Assembly (NCBI GenBank): GCA_015956445.1
Contig: WIUZ02000023.1
Span: 496,001 to 560,000, forward strand
Direction of reading: 5' to 3'
Length of the DNA stretch: 64,000 nucleotides
DNA from: Thelephora terrestris
Lineage: Eukaryota > Basidiomycota > Agaricomycetes > Thelephorales > Thelephoraceae
Shown here: positions 1 through 11,527 of the stretch, in pieces
How the letters are laid out: the number at the start of each line of letters is the position of its first letter
Numbering within the stretch: the stretch's first letter is position 1
Program-made: the position numbers and the translations under genes
The notes under the pieces: generated by a model
What the model was told of the DNA's origin: nothing
The model's database searches: none
What the model saw: the letters and a program-made list of their open reading frames with translations, nothing else

Positions 1-3000
1 GAGATTCCTTCCCGAGAGTCTCCGTCATAGGTTAATTGGTATTTTGAGGTCCCGATTAGGCAGCAGCAGATATACAGCACTTTCTCAATGTGCTCTTTCG
101 ATGGGTTTGCAGCATATTGCGCAAGTTTGGTGACTGTGAAGGCAATATCAGGTCGGGTACCCAGCATGAGGTATAGTAAGGAACCAATTATGGTTTGGAA
201 CCTGCTTCATCTTTCCAGGCATGCTTCCTCTGTCAATGGAGTCAGCACATACCCGGCCGGGAGAGGGGTTGCTGTAACTTTAGCATTCTGCATTCCACAT
301 TGCTCAAGGACTGTTTGGAGGTAGGCGCATTGATCTATAAAAATCTTGCTGCCATGTCTGGTGATCCTCATGCGGAGGAAATCAGTTAAGTCCCCTAAAT
401 CCCTGGTTTCCCATATTTTCATAAACTCCCCCTTGAGCTGCTCCGTGAGTGCTGTGTGGGGTCCGGTGAAGATGGCGTCATCTACGTAGATTAACGCAAT
501 TATGAATCTTCCATCTTTATCCTGGTAAATGAAAATCCCTGCGTCTGAGCTCAAGGATTTGAATCCAAGCTTTTCCATGGACCATTTCAGGGCTCGCCAC
601 CATGCGAGTCCGGCTTGTTTCAGTCCATAGAGGGCACGCTTTAAGTGGAGAACATGAATTTCTTTTCCTGGAGCTACGAATCCCTCTGGTTGCTCCATGT
701 AGATCTCCTCGTCGAGTTCGCCGTATAGGTATGCATTATGAACATCAAGTCCTTTAAGGACCCATCCTCCGAGGGCAGCCATTGCAAATATTAGGCGCAC
801 TGTCTCGAATCAGACAACGGGGGAGAACACAGCATCATAGTCCATTCCCTCGGCCTGTGAGAAGCCTTTTGCTACTAAGTGGGCTTTCTTGCGACCATCT
901 GGTTTTTGGTCGAATACCCAGCAGTTTTTAATAACCTTGTGGCCTCAAGGGTGCTCTACCAGGTCGTATATGTTTCGCTTGCGAAGAGCTTCCAACTCTT
1001 CGTTGCAAGCTGTCCTCCATTCCTCGGGCTCAGCCTGTGGTAGTGTGGCGATGTCTCGGTATTTCCATTCTTTTGGAGTTTTTTCGCTGGTGGTTGGTGA
1101 GACAGCCTTTGAAACTAAGAGGTTTTGGAGTTCTACTCCCCCTTCCCGGCATAGCCTAGCCAGAAGGGCATCAGTGTCTTCCTCAGGGGTGGTAAATCCA
1201 GATGGTTCAACAGATTTCTCAACTTCATCTTCGGACTCTGACGCCGCTTCAGTCTCTTCCTCAGTGGAGGATTCTCTTTCAGGAAGTGGCTGTGTGCTAG
1301 GTCCAGGAACTGTTTTTGCTCCTGAACTTCGCCCATGCCTTGGTGCTACAGAAAAGTCTCCAACAACCTTCTTCCAATCCTTCATTCGCCGGGTAGACTT
1401 CAATATTTCTACCGGATGTTTACCTCCACAAACATTGCCGGGCTTGGCTGGTACTTTCCACTCATGCTGAGACCTCCAAGCTTTGACTGGTGATGGAGGC
1501 ATAATTGTCGGCGGAGCGGGTGGCGCATCCTCAGGGTCAGAATCAGAGCTAGAGCTGGGGGTAGGCGATCTTGGCGGCTCCGGGCTGGGCGCTCTAGATT
1601 GCACCGGTGTCTGTGGCTGTGGTGCGGGCTCAATAGCACGTTCCTTGCCCTTTGAGGAAGGCTTGGGGGTAGGTTTGGGACACGCTGAGGGTGCTGCGTC
1701 ATCTCCCTCTTGTCCTCCTGGAAGGGGACACTGGCAGTTACCGTCTTTGTGACAGTGATGACTGGGTAGGGGTGGCGCCGTAGATTGCAGCCGTGTGTTA
1801 CGCCGTGTACTGGCAGTTGGGCACTTGGGAAAGTGCAACTCATTGAAGGTGGCCTGAGCAGTGGAGAAGATAATATTGTTAGGTCCATGCATAAAGATCC
1901 ATCCTTTTCCTCCTGGGTGAGTACCCAGGTAGGTCATCAATTCTGATTGGAGCGTGAGTTTATTTAACCGCACTTCTTCTGGGATGAAGATGTAGGCTCC
2001 GCAGCCAAGAACCTGAAGATGATCAACCAAAGGCTTACTCCCATTTAGTAGTTGGAATGGAGTCTGCCAGTTTAGGCGACGGTTCAGCGTTCGGTTGTAG
2101 ACATGAGTTGCGTGGTCAAGGGCAAATTCCCACCAAGACTGAGGGAGGCAAGCCTGCAGTCTCATGGATTCTTCTTTATCCATCAATGTTCAAATAATCC
2201 TTTCCGTGTGACCATTCTGTTGGTGTGCATGTGGGATAGATTGGAGGATCTCAATCCCTTTTTCCTTGAGCATCATCGTAAAGGTTAGGGACGTGGATTC
2301 TCCCCCTGCATCAGACATCCATCGCTGTACTCTTTTCTGGTATTTGGTCTCAACCATTGCCAGGAAGTGCCTGGTGGCCATAAGTGCGCCATCTTTAGTG
2401 CGCAAATTCATGGTCCAGGCATGTGAGGTATAGTTGTTATAGAAGACAATTGAGTACTTGTACTTGCAGTAGGATTCAATGGGGAAGGTTTTTAGATCTG
2501 AATGGATCAACTCGAAAGGGGCACTTGCTCTGATGTTGGATGGGGGAAAGGTTTTATTGGTCATCTTTCCTTGCGCGCATCCAGAACAGAGGTGCTCTTT
2601 TGGGATTTTGACATGACAAAAGTCCTTGACATGTTTCCTGGCTTTTTGGATCACTTCTTTAGAGGGGTGAGCCAGTCGGCGGTGCATGATCTCAAAATCA
2701 GCACTGTAAATGGTCTCAATTGTAGCTGCAGTAAGTTGCGCTCCGAGGAGAGTCCTGATGACGTAAATACTGTCATCCTCGGTTCGAGGGTAGAAGGTAA
2801 GAAACTCTGTTTCTTCCTCATAAAGCAAGATTTCGTGAGCACTCCCCCTCGAGAAGAGTCTGCTTTTTAGGAACTGGCCAAGTGATAGTAGCCTGTGGCA
2901 GATATCTGGGACGTGATAAACGGCGCTCAGTCTGACGGCCTTTTCATTAATGTAGAGGATTACTGTTCCATTACTGACAATGGTTGTGAAATTTGTCGCA

Positions 3001-4336
3001 GTCCTAAGAGGAATGGATGTGATGGCCTCATATTCAACAAAATCATTTATGTCAAAAGTAAAGTGCCGGGTTGCTCCAGAGTCAAGCATCCACATGGCTT
3101 CAGTTTCACTCGGGGCGGACAAGGTAAGACAAATATATTTGGAAGCAACTACTGAAGAATTACGTATATCTTCAGGTGCTGTGGAGTTGTTAGTTTCGTT
3201 ACTCAACACTTGATTTGTTTCATACCTTCTGCCAAGGCCAGATGGACCGGCAACCGACGCAGGGGACACAACATCCATCTCATCATCCGACCATCCCAGG
3301 CTTACCTCATCCTTGCCTGGCGGGGTACGCGCCTTTTTGCGGGGGCGAAGATCGACCATCTGCTCACAAGAGTGCTCCAGCCTTTCGAGGGTCTCAATCG
3401 TGGGCTTCATGCTTATGTGTGCTGCAAGATCCCTAGCCTCCTGTACAGAGGGGTAGAAGGAAGGGGTTCCTGCGCCTTGACAATGGACAGGGAGATGGTG
3501 TATGGGGAAAGCCGCCATGGAGGCAAAGCTGTAGTCCATTGCCGACATGCTGGAAGAAGAGGGGACCAGAGTTTGTTGAGAGGGGAGAGGTGCTGGTGCC
3601 TCCTCAGTTTGCTGGGCCTGCTGGAATCTTCCACGACCACCTCTCTGTCCTCGATGGTTTCATCCTCGGCCTTGACTCTGGGGCTGGCTCCCATCGTGTT
3701 GCTGCTGTTGTTGCTGGAAATTTGGGTTTCCAGGGGTGCGCTGTACGTTGGACAACTTTTGTGCTTGTTGTCTGGGACGATGGGAACCAGACTTCTGCTC
3801 CCAGGCCAGTTTGACCATTTTCCTCAGCTCAGCGACATTTACATTGTTGATGCTGTCAGCCTGACAGAGGATCTGGGCGAGGTAATCGTAGTAGGGTGGC
3901 ATCCGGGATAGGATCATCATGGCTTTGATGAAATCCGGGATCTCTGCCTGGGCTTTGGTAAGTCGGCCAAAATGGGCCAGGATTTTGTCGATCGCCAGGA
4001 TAGGATCTGCATTGGCGGGAATTTGTATATCCAGAGCGCTTTTGAACTCTGAATAGACACCCATTACTCTGGGTTTTCCGTATTCCTCCTCAATTGCCTG
4101 CCAGCATCCTCCTCAGCCTTGTGCTTTGCCTGAATGTCAGGGCTTAGCCTCAGGAAGATGTTTCCCAAGGCTTTGGAGTTGTTATCCTCCCACGCTTCGA
4201 GCGCATCTTCATCAATTTCTTTGCCGCCCTCTGTTTTAACGGGTTTTCCCTTCTTCATCAGTCTCCACTGTCCTTGTGCCATCAGAGAACTTTTGATGGT
4301 GGGAGCCCAACACTGATAGTTGGGGCCTTCGAGGAC
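1..4336 (-). pseudogene. Ty1/copia retrotransposon gag-pol, decayed, cut by window edge
   Basis: This is the polyprotein of a copia-type LTR retrotransposon. Reading from about 4336 downward there is a gag domain (motif LEGPNYQ..W at its start), an arginine/glycine-rich gag tail near 3660, a protease with the LDSGATRH motif near 3080, a GAG-pre-integrase H-x-C-x2-C region, an integrase core (HSDL, SDAGGE, HTERI) ending near 2190, and a reverse transcriptase with the YVDDAIF active site near 490. RNase H would lie beyond base 1. The frame is broken by four in-frame TGA codons (3660-3662, 2190-2192, 945-947, 810-812). A one-base deletion near 4104 lies in gag and a further frame change lies near 210. 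All four stops are TGA at positions where arginine is expected, which suggests CGA to TGA transitions. The element cannot make a full polyprotein. The 5' leader is displaced by the insertion at 4434-7733. Confidence 0.93.
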
Positions 4337-4433
4337 GGGGACGAGAGAGTGTCACGAATCCACTTCTGGGAACAAAAGATCAGCCAGGTAGTTAATGAAA
4401 TTCGTGCCATCAAGACCCATCAAAGCAGCCTGA

Positions 4434-7400
4434 TGTCAGGAACATGGTATTTTTAAAACTTTTTATAACACGCTCTTTCTTTGAACTCTTCTTACCACTT
4501 CTTATGTTTTGAATGCTTCACACTCCTTATCCTTCACACCAATCATTCAAAAACACACACGCGCGTACTATTCCCAGCGAATCCACATGAGCTATACAAA
4601 GTGCTATCATTGCCCTATCAGAAATCAACTCTATCTACGGCAGGCCTGAAGGTCATCAACTGTCCGTCTCGGAGATCATAGTGTTGGCCCCTCCTCGCTA
4701 GGACCTCCCCGAACATAGCGTCACCGTCTTCTGCACTCAGCTGAACGACCAGTTCAAGCCGATAAGAAGAGATGCCTTCGAGCGGACCGATCAGCCTCCC
4801 AGATGTCACCGAACTCTGGAACACTTGGTCCCACATCTCCATCACTGGGTGATTGCTCGGCAACACTATTGATGTAGTCGGCAAGTGACCCTCCGTCTCC
4901 CTCGTCGGACCCCTGGGTGGGATCCTGTCTTGCGAGTCGAAGCTGGTGGCGAAGCTGGATCTCCGACTCGACCTGTCGGTAGGGACGGTTGACCCAGCAG
5001 CGGAACTCTCGTCCCCCATTGCGACCAGACTGGTCACCATCCGACTCAACTGGACGCGGGTACGGGTAAGCCGAAGGAGCCATGCGATGAGCAAGACGGC
5101 GTCGAGAGCGTTTGCAACGTTGCCCCTTAGTCACCGGACGTACCTCGGCGACCCTCGGAGCCTCTTCGGCTCGGTCAACCTCCATGACCTCATCCTCAAT
5201 CTTCACCAACTGACGGATTGGCTGCAAGACACAGCGCCCACAGTTCTCCTTGTCGGAAGCAGCCAAAGTCGAAGCCGGACCCGGAGTCGGAACAGGAACG
5301 GAGTTCTCAACCGGAGGCGTCGCATAGGACGATGGGTTAGGAGATGGGAGTACCACCTCGTCGGCGTACTCCAGCTCGAATGGAACGTCGGCTGTCCCCT
5401 GACCAACCAATTTGGGACCCTCCTTACAGTTGCAGGTCTTGGCCTGCAAGGACTCGACCTGTGCTGTCAACACAGCCACCACGTTCTCAAGTTCCTCAGT
5501 CTAGAAGAAGTGTCAGCTTCCCTCATTTCGTCTTTGAGATGAGGAAAGCTACCTTTTCATCCCTTCTGGCCAACGCCCCCTTGATATTGTTGTCCCGAAC
5601 CTTCAACCCTGCGATCAACTCCTGATGATTGGCAACCATTGCCTCCAACGCTTCATTCGTTCCTTGTTGGAAGGCTGCCAAGGTCTCCTTCATTTGAAGA
5701 CCTTCCGCTGATAAACGAAGGACGTCTGCCTTCGCCTCTTTCACCTCACGCTCCAATCGTTCCACCTAGGCAGTCTGATTAGTCGAGAGTCATACTCGAA
5801 TATTCAGACGGAAAACCTACCCGGCTTTCTCCCTCCCGAACGAGCGACCACAAAAGGCTAGTGGAAGCGGTGGCATGGCGGACAGCCCGAGGAACAGTCG
5901 CTCCGTGCTCCAATAGGTCCTGATCGTAGATTCCCCTCTGCAGGGTGTACCAGAGCTCCTTCTTGATCGGATGCTCCAACTCTCCAAACCTACCCCTCAT
6001 CTGGAAGGCCACCTTCTCGGCGATGATCGCGCGGACCCAGAGCTCATCGTCCCAGGTCAATCCCACCAAGTGAGGCATCGTCTCCCTGAGACGTTCGGCG
6101 TCCACTTTTGTGACGACCTCCAAGATCTAGAAGCCGTTAGTTTGACATCAACGCCAAAAGAATGTTCCTCTACCTAGAGGAAGGCGTTAGTGCAAACATA
6201 CTAAGCTCTAGGTCTCCCCCATACCTGGTCATCCGTGGTATAGGGAGTCCCCGCCGCACAGGCATAGGTCTTGTGAGTGGCGGCACGACGGTCGATGCGA
6301 GAGATGGTAGAGATGCTGTTGGCAACCTTGTAGGTATGGTTGTTGGGGAAGGACATGTTTTGGTAAGATGATGGGGAAGTTGCTGGTCTTGCTGATCAAG
6401 GATGGCTCCAAGAAGACGTCCTTCTTATAGCCTAGATCGGTGATCCTTCACGTGACCTACCTCGACGAACCTCATTGGTCCGGGTCACATCAACTTCCGC
6501 CCCTGTACCATCATCGTCGGCTTACTACATCAAGCTGACACCTCGGCCCGCGGGACGGCCTTGGAAGAACTTTGTTCCAGAACGCTTAGAACGCGCGCGC
6601 ACTAAAAATAGGTCTCAAGACCCTGATGACCCCTTTATGACATCACGAACCCCCTTTACGACCCCTCATGACTTTATGATTACGATCAACCCTGGACCCT
6701 GATCACACACGTGGACAGTCACATCACAGTCTCCTAACCGGAGGAAGGAATCGCCGTTATTCGGAAGGAGTGCCTTAGACTCCTTTTGTTTAGCCCAGCA
6801 AATGTGGAGTAGCCGTTAGCGTGAAACGCCGGCGAATCTGTAATCCCTCATGTCCCATGAGTCTAGGCTTGACCTCCTCATGTTCGGACGTACGTTGAGG
6901 TTGCCACTAGTCCGTGATGCTGTTACCGCCTACAGACAACAAGGGATGTTTGCATGGCTCTACTCCCGAATCCGCTGGTACAACTATGTAAAGGGAGATT
7001 GCCACCTGACCCTTGGGTGTGATCCCCAGGTACGAACTTTCATGACCCCATGCCCCTATTTCTTTTAGGACTAGTGTTATCTTTACCCCTATGTTTCATG
7101 CGGACATTCCTTATCTTTTATGCAATCCTTCACACGCTAGTAAGGCCCTTTGTCCTTTATTCTCCCACGCGTCACCTTTGTTCGCTTCCCTTACTTAGCG
7201 TTCTCACACTCCTTATCTCCCTTTGTTCTGGACTTGATAAGGGTATATTAGGGTATTGACGTCATGGCCACTCCTTTAGTATAAGTAGCAACTGTGGCTG
7301 TATCGTAGTACCTTAGTTTTGTTAGCTCAGGAAATCCTCTGCCCTTCTCAGCCCAGTTGCAGTTAAAGGACAAGTCAGAGTTTCTTGTTTGATCCAAGAC

Positions 7401-7733
7401 ATCCCCATCTGCTCTCCCTCCCGCTCTGCACGTCAACTGCGCCTCGTAACTATAGACTCCCAGCAGTCATATTAGAACACCTCGAGCGTCCAGTCGATCA
7501 ACTGGTGGAGTCATCAATCCTGTTGTAGAGATCAACCCTTGCTTGTTAAACCGAACGAAGTACGGTTTAGGTTGGGTTTCTCTTTAGGATTTCGACCTGA
7601 CTTGTAGTGACCTCGGACAACCTACCGGAAGAATAGAGACGTGATCGTTCTCTCACAAGCTAGTTGGACTAGTGAGTACTCTGCGGAGTCGGCTCAGTGC
7701 ACTGGTAGTAGTTGGGGTAGAGTGGCCCTGACA
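4434..7733 (+). mobile_element. Giant TG...CA element, diverged copy (3.3 kb), with 5-bp target duplication CCTGA
   Basis: The unit begins TGTCAGGAACATGG and ends GTGGCCCTGACA. It is flanked by identical 5-bp direct repeats CCTGA (4429-4433 and 7734-7738). TG...CA ends plus a 5-bp duplication are the signature of a retroviral-type integrase. No RT, integrase, transposase or internal LTR pair is visible. The first ~115 bases match, in inverted orientation, the start of the LTR at 8753-9220. The last bases and a TCGGACAACCTACCGGA block near 7613 match the 2.93-kb elements at 16204 and 60990. A TATA-like TATAAGTA at about 7279 reads rightward. It carries a minus-strand multi-exon gene. Interpretation as a solo giant LTR is inference; a non-autonomous DNA element is the alternative. 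Confidence 0.8.
4618..6357 (-). CDS. Element-borne coiled-coil protein, diverged family member
   Basis: I do not recognise a named family. It is the gene carried antisense inside the 4434-7733 element and is a diverged homologue of the genes at 16454-18204 and 61921-63670. Exon 1 starts at ATG 6357 (MSFPNNHTYK) and ends near 6225 at a GTATGG donor. Exon 2 covers about 6126-5820 and begins with the sequence ILEVVTKVDAERL. Exon 3, about 5765-5523, is a charged coiled coil (RLEREVKEAKADV). A cysteine-containing exon starts near 5480. A candidate final 85-nt intron in the 5.15-5.05 kb region (GTGACT...CGTCCAG) moves the reading into the frame that ends at 4618. Exon order and phase match the two better-preserved copies. 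No signal peptide or membrane segment is obvious. Exon borders were read by eye, so small errors are possible. Confidence 0.6.
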
Positions 7734-7770
7734 CCTGAGGGCAGTAAGTGGTTCAGCAGGAAATGAGAGA

Positions 7771-7860
7771 GTGTCAGGTGATCAGAAGATGTCAGGTGAT
7801 CAGAATATGTCAGGTGATGGGAATATGTCAGGTGATGGGAATATGTCAGGTGATCAGAGC
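7771..7860. repeat. Five tandem copies of an 18-bp unit
   Basis: The unit is ATGTCAGGTGATSRGAAT-like and repeats at 7771, 7789, 7807, 7825 and 7843 with one to three substitutions. Because the period is a multiple of three the repeat is open in one frame (MSGDQ/MSGDG), but there is no sign that it is translated. It lies at the left end of the LTR-like block, so it probably reflects replication slippage in U3 or in the LTR end. Confidence 0.85.
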
Positions 7861-8162
7861 ATGATCAAGGCTATGTGTGGAAACCCATCATGTGACTTAT
7901 CACATGATTTGTTGCCCAACCAAACAAGGCCAAAGACAGATGACCAAATAGTATCAAATAGTATCATGTGACTTGTTGGATGGGAATATATATAAGGAAA
8001 GGTGTCTCAGACCTTTCTCTTTTTCCATCCTCAATCTTCTTTGTAATCACTATCATTAGTTTCAATATATCAGAGTATAAACCATACTCTATTCTCACCC
8101 TTCTATTTGTTTGATGGGCAAATCAATTGCCTGAAGTGTGAACCCTCAATACACTCCTAACA
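7772..8162. mobile_element. LTR-like sequence (TGTCAGG...CCTAACA), orientation unresolved
   Basis: A 391-bp segment starts TGTCAGGTGATC and ends CTCCTAACA. It holds a TATATATAAGG box near 7987 followed by a CT-rich stretch, as in the promoter half of an LTR read on the plus strand. Its left end is a five-copy 18-bp tandem repeat. The bases just outside (GAGAG left, TCTTC right) are not a target duplication. It is therefore either an end of a longer element, a recombined solo LTR, or an eroded one. No convincing primer binding site follows. Confidence 0.45.
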
Positions 8163-8736
8163 TCTTCTCATTGGTTACAGGTATCAACCAAGAGAACAAA
8201 CCCCTCTATCCCCACATCCATCTTCCTCTGCCCCTACATACCACCTCCCTAGACATCTCCTCCAACCCCCTTTCCATCCCCAACACTGATCCTCTGACAT
8301 CAGAACAAGCTTAGGCTGGTAACCCTGACAGAGAGGTAAGTTGGGACAACATGTTTCTTTGGTTTGGGGGGTGGAAGTGCCTACACCCAAAACAAGAGTC
8401 ATCAGTTAATGAACACTTATATGCCAAATGCAATGAAAGAGGGAAGAATTAGTCTTTCCCTTTTAAGGATTACTTTAGTGAGAGGTTTATTGCATGTTGC
8501 CTCAGTCCACACCGTTGGCAGATGTTAATCAACTACCCTCCCCTGTGGGGTCTACGAATGTGTGTTGTGCTCAGCTTAGCCAATCACTGTTTCATCCTCT
8601 TTTGGGGTTTTGACTTTGTTCTAAGTCCCCTTCCTGCGCAGTGGATAGTGCAGTGGCAGCCTTTAAGGCGCACTGAGGTAAGGCTAGAGCCTGTCCAAGT
8701 GCAGCCACAAGGGCGCAGAGTGGAACACAGGGCGTA
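8163..8736. other. Spacer between two LTR-like sequences, no gene seen
   Basis: No supported coding region, RNA gene or repeat was found in this 570-bp stretch. It lies on the internal side of the minus-strand LTR at 8753-9220 and may be the untranslated leader of that element. It contains only short open frames with no recognisable motif. Confidence 0.5.
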
Positions 8737-8752
8737 GCCCAGGCTCATAACC
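8737..8752 (-). promoter_or_regulatory. Retrotransposon primer binding site, tRNA-iMet anticodon half
   Basis: On the minus strand the LTR end CTCAACA is followed without a gap by GGTTATGAGCCTGGGC. The GGTTATGAGCC core is complementary to the anticodon stem-loop of initiator methionine tRNA (GGCUCAUAACC). Priming from this internal half-tRNA is known for copia-type elements. The position directly next to the LTR end supports the call. Confidence 0.65.
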
Positions 8753-9220
8753 TGTTGAGCAGGTAGAGTATATTCTATACTACTACATGGCGTACTCTAT
8801 TCCTTACCTGAGAGGGGAAGATGTAATAGTGCAAGTGAGGGTGAGAGAGAGAGAAGCGATTAATTGATCTATTTACACATGTGGGGTATATATATCTATC
8901 TACTCTATTGGCGTCACAACTATACAGTGTGACTGATGCAGGGTCCGTGCGGCGGCTTAAGGCACTCGCACGTCATACTGATCGATCGGATCACTGATGT
9001 GATACCGTTGCTTTGGGTCGCTTATTCAGCACTCTCTGGCATCGGCTCTCACTCAAAGCGGTGGAGCTGGTTGACCCATTGCCAGGCACAGACCTCCGGT
9101 TCAACAGAATGCAAGGGATGAAAGAAAGGGAGTGTGAGGCATTCAAACAATAAGAAAAGATAAGAAGAGTTCAAAGAAAGAGCGTGTTATAAAAAGTTTA
9201 AAAATACCATGTTCCTGACA
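8753..9220 (-). mobile_element. Minus-strand LTR of a probable copia element
   Basis: Read on the minus strand this 468-bp unit starts TGTCAGGAACATGG and ends CTGCTCAACA, that is TG...CA. It contains a TATATATACC box near 8895 and a CT-rich stretch after it, and it abuts a half-tRNA-iMet primer site at 8737-8752. It would be the 5' LTR of an element running leftward, plausibly the copia at 1-4336. However, about 590 bp of unexplained leader and two other insertions lie between. Its outer end is inserted in the helicase reading frame that resumes at 9224, so that gene is cut here too. Confidence 0.65.
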
Positions 9221-9518
9221 CCCACAAGGCACAAGGGCTCATGCTCCCTCATGTTTCTGTTGATCTTGCTGGCTGCAAAGGAATGGATGCGCCATATGTC
9301 ATGGTCTCAAGATGCCAAAGCTTAGGTGGACTACTGGTCATGCGACCGTTCCCCAAGTCCAAGATTACCTGTTGCTGGTCCCAGGAAGCAAGGAACGAGT
9401 CCACCCGAGTTGACCTTTCCCGGTGGCAATCAATCGCAGTGCACGGCTCACTGCAGGAACAAGAATCCGCAAAAGCACACTTGGCCTCAGAACACAGTGA
9501 CCACTCCACATTGGTTGA

Positions 9519-10019
9519 CACTGGGGGCAGGGGCACCTGGAATCGGTGATTACATCTTGATTACATGGTGAATTCATGTGCACTTTTCAATAATTGTGAT
9601 CGCCAATTCCAGGTTGATTACATCTCAAATGTTACCTTGACATGTAATCCAACCAATATTCACCAATTACATTTGAAATGTTCTCGACAAATGTTTCTGA
9701 GATGCTTTTGACCTGTCGGCAAAAATGATATTGCAATGTAATCAGCATGTTCTTCAATCATCCGAGATGTAATCTAAATGCACTCAAAAACATGAGATGT
9801 TTCCACAATGTACCCACTGGGCACATTCAGGAAACATTGCTTGGGAACATCTTGAGGAAATTTCAAATGGAGTTGGTGGCAACAGTTGGATTACATGTCA
9901 AGGTAACATTTTAAATGTAATCAACCTGGAATCGGCGATTACAATTATTGAAAAGTGCACATGAACTCACCATGTAATCAAGATGTAATCACTGATTCCA
10001 GGTGCCCCTGCCCCCAGTG
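9519..10019. mobile_element. CACTG palindromic miniature element 1 (501 bp), TSD TGA
   Basis: It begins CACTGGGGGCAGGGGCACC and ends with the inverted form, ...GCCCCTGCCCCCAGTG. It is flanked by TGA (9516-9518 and 10020-10022). Most of its length is an inverted repeat, so a single strand folds into one long hairpin. It has no coding capacity. CACTG/CACTA ends with a 3-bp duplication point to a CACTA-like transposase acting in trans. Confidence 0.87.
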
Positions 10020-10155
10020 TGAACAACTCTTCCTGGATGGAGGCTCTGAGAATCCAGGTCAAGTGGGAGAGCTTGTTCGGCGACTGCAGGATGATGATCG
10101 CAGTATGTGCAAGTTCATATCGCTACTCATAGTGGACGCACTAAATTCTCCCATT

Positions 10156-11030
10156 CACTGGGGGCAAGGGGTGGTGTCCCAATCCAGAACATTGCAAGTT
10201 CATCACAAGGAAATGGACGATGTACCTGGCAAAAACCAACCCAGTACATCACAAAGACATTCTGAATTTTCCAGGCCAATCGCCTTGCAGTGTTCCAGGA
10301 CAGAAAATGGTCATTACATTTACAGTGTCCCAGTGATGTTCTCATTAGGCAATCCATGGAAACATTCAAAATTTTCCCAAAGAATGTAACCTCGACGTCG
10401 ACAGTCGGTGCATTTACAATGTTCCTGGTCAGGAAAATTCAAAATGCACCCAAACAGTGTATTTGCAGTGTTCCGGGGTGGTACATCCAGAATGTACTGG
10501 TGCTGCCGACTGCAATCTACTGAGTTCAGCAAACATCAGGAACACTGCAGGAACACTGCAAGGAAACTGGAAAACTGGGAACATTTTGAATGAACTTGTG
10601 ATGTTCCCAGTTTTTCCAGTTTCCTTGCAGTGTTCCTGCAGTGTTCCTGATGTTTGCTGAACTCAGTAGATTGCAGTCGGCAGCACCAGTACATTCTGGA
10701 TGTACCACCCCGGAACACTGCAAATACACTGTTTGGGTGCATTTTGAATTTTCCTGACCAGGAACATTGTAAATGTGCTGATCGTCAACATCGAGGGAAC
10801 TTTCTTTGGGAAAATTCTGAATGTACCCATGGATTACCTAATGGGAACATCACTGGAACACTGTGAATGTACTGACCATTTTCTGTCCTGGAACACTGCA
10901 AGGAAATTGGCCTGGAAAATTCAGGATGTCTTTGCAATGTACTGGGTCTGTTTTTGCCAGGTACATTGTCCATTTCCTTACAATGAACTTGCAATGTTCT
11001 GGACCGTAACACCACCCCTTGCCCCCAGTG
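10156..11030. mobile_element. CACTG palindromic miniature element 2 (875 bp), TSD ATT
   Basis: The ends are CACTGGGGGCAAGGGG and its inverse, flanked by ATT (10153-10155 and 11031-11033). The two halves are inverted copies meeting near 10590. The central block TGCAGTCGGCAGCACCAGTA appears on both arms, along with many GGAACACTG/CAGTGTTCC motifs. No gene is present. It is inserted in the same helicase reading frame as element 1. Confidence 0.87.
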
Positions 11031-11527
11031 ATTCTTGAATCTTAGCTCAGACATCGAAACAACCACGTCCTAACGACACATCAGCCACTTGTCTTACCAA
11101 GAGAACTCAGACTTATCCCTGAAGGCTGGTATGGCAGACGCTTATGCTTGCCTATTTCACCATCAGCCCGGACGCCACAATATCAACATCCTCATGACAC
11201 AAGCCACCTGTTTACCATCAGGCCGAATGCACGATCTTCTCCTATCTTCAACGTCAACACCACATCCTCATGACCCAACAACCCCTCTTAGAAAGAAAAG
11301 ACAGATTTGCCGCCTGCAGCTGGCAAATCCTTGGCCACTCGATCTGCTCAAACCCCTCATTCTTATCCCAAATTGTCAATCTGCAACATACTCGTGACAC
11401 ACTGGTTCGCGGACTTAGTAAGCGACTTACTAAGACCCCCCCACGGGTGGTCAGCACATATAAGGCAGCTTTGAACACCCCACATACACTTCCCCACCCC
11501 CACTCAGATCCCCACATCCCTCTCTCA

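Larger units (their letters stand above)
9224..11045 (+). pseudogene. PIF1-like helicase C-terminal fragment, split by two miniature elements
   Basis: The fragment opens in the helicase core at HKAQG, followed by LPHVSVDLAGC and APYVMVSRCQSLGGLLVMRPF, the conserved C-terminal superfamily 1 helicase motifs (V and VI region) seen in PIF1-like proteins of fungal genomes. The reading frame is interrupted by a 501-bp insert (9519-10019, duplication TGA) and an 875-bp insert (10156-11030, duplication ATT). Removing both inserts with one copy of each duplication gives one uninterrupted frame through HSTLVEQLFLDGG and ALNSPI to a TAG stop at 11043-11045. That makes the two insertion calls base-precise. 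The N-terminal part, including the Walker motifs, is missing, because the LTR at 8753-9220 sits immediately upstream. The gene may itself have belonged to a mobile element, since such helicases are repeated in mushroom genomes. Confidence 0.8.

Noticed and set aside
889-1470. 193-codon plus-strand ORF.
   Set aside because: Shadow of the copia integrase-to-RT linker, which is recognisable on the minus strand.
7771-7971. Small ORF with MSGDQ repeats.
   Set aside because: It is the product of an 18-bp tandem repeat in an LTR-like sequence and has no protein-like context.
7734-9225. A fourth TG...CA element running from 7772 to 9220.
   Set aside because: The flanks (GAGAG and CCCAC) are not a target duplication, and a primer site at 8737-8752 shows that 8753-9220 is an LTR by itself.
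9955-10742. Several identical short ORFs on both strands of the CACTG elements.
   Set aside because: Mirror images created by the palindromic structure.
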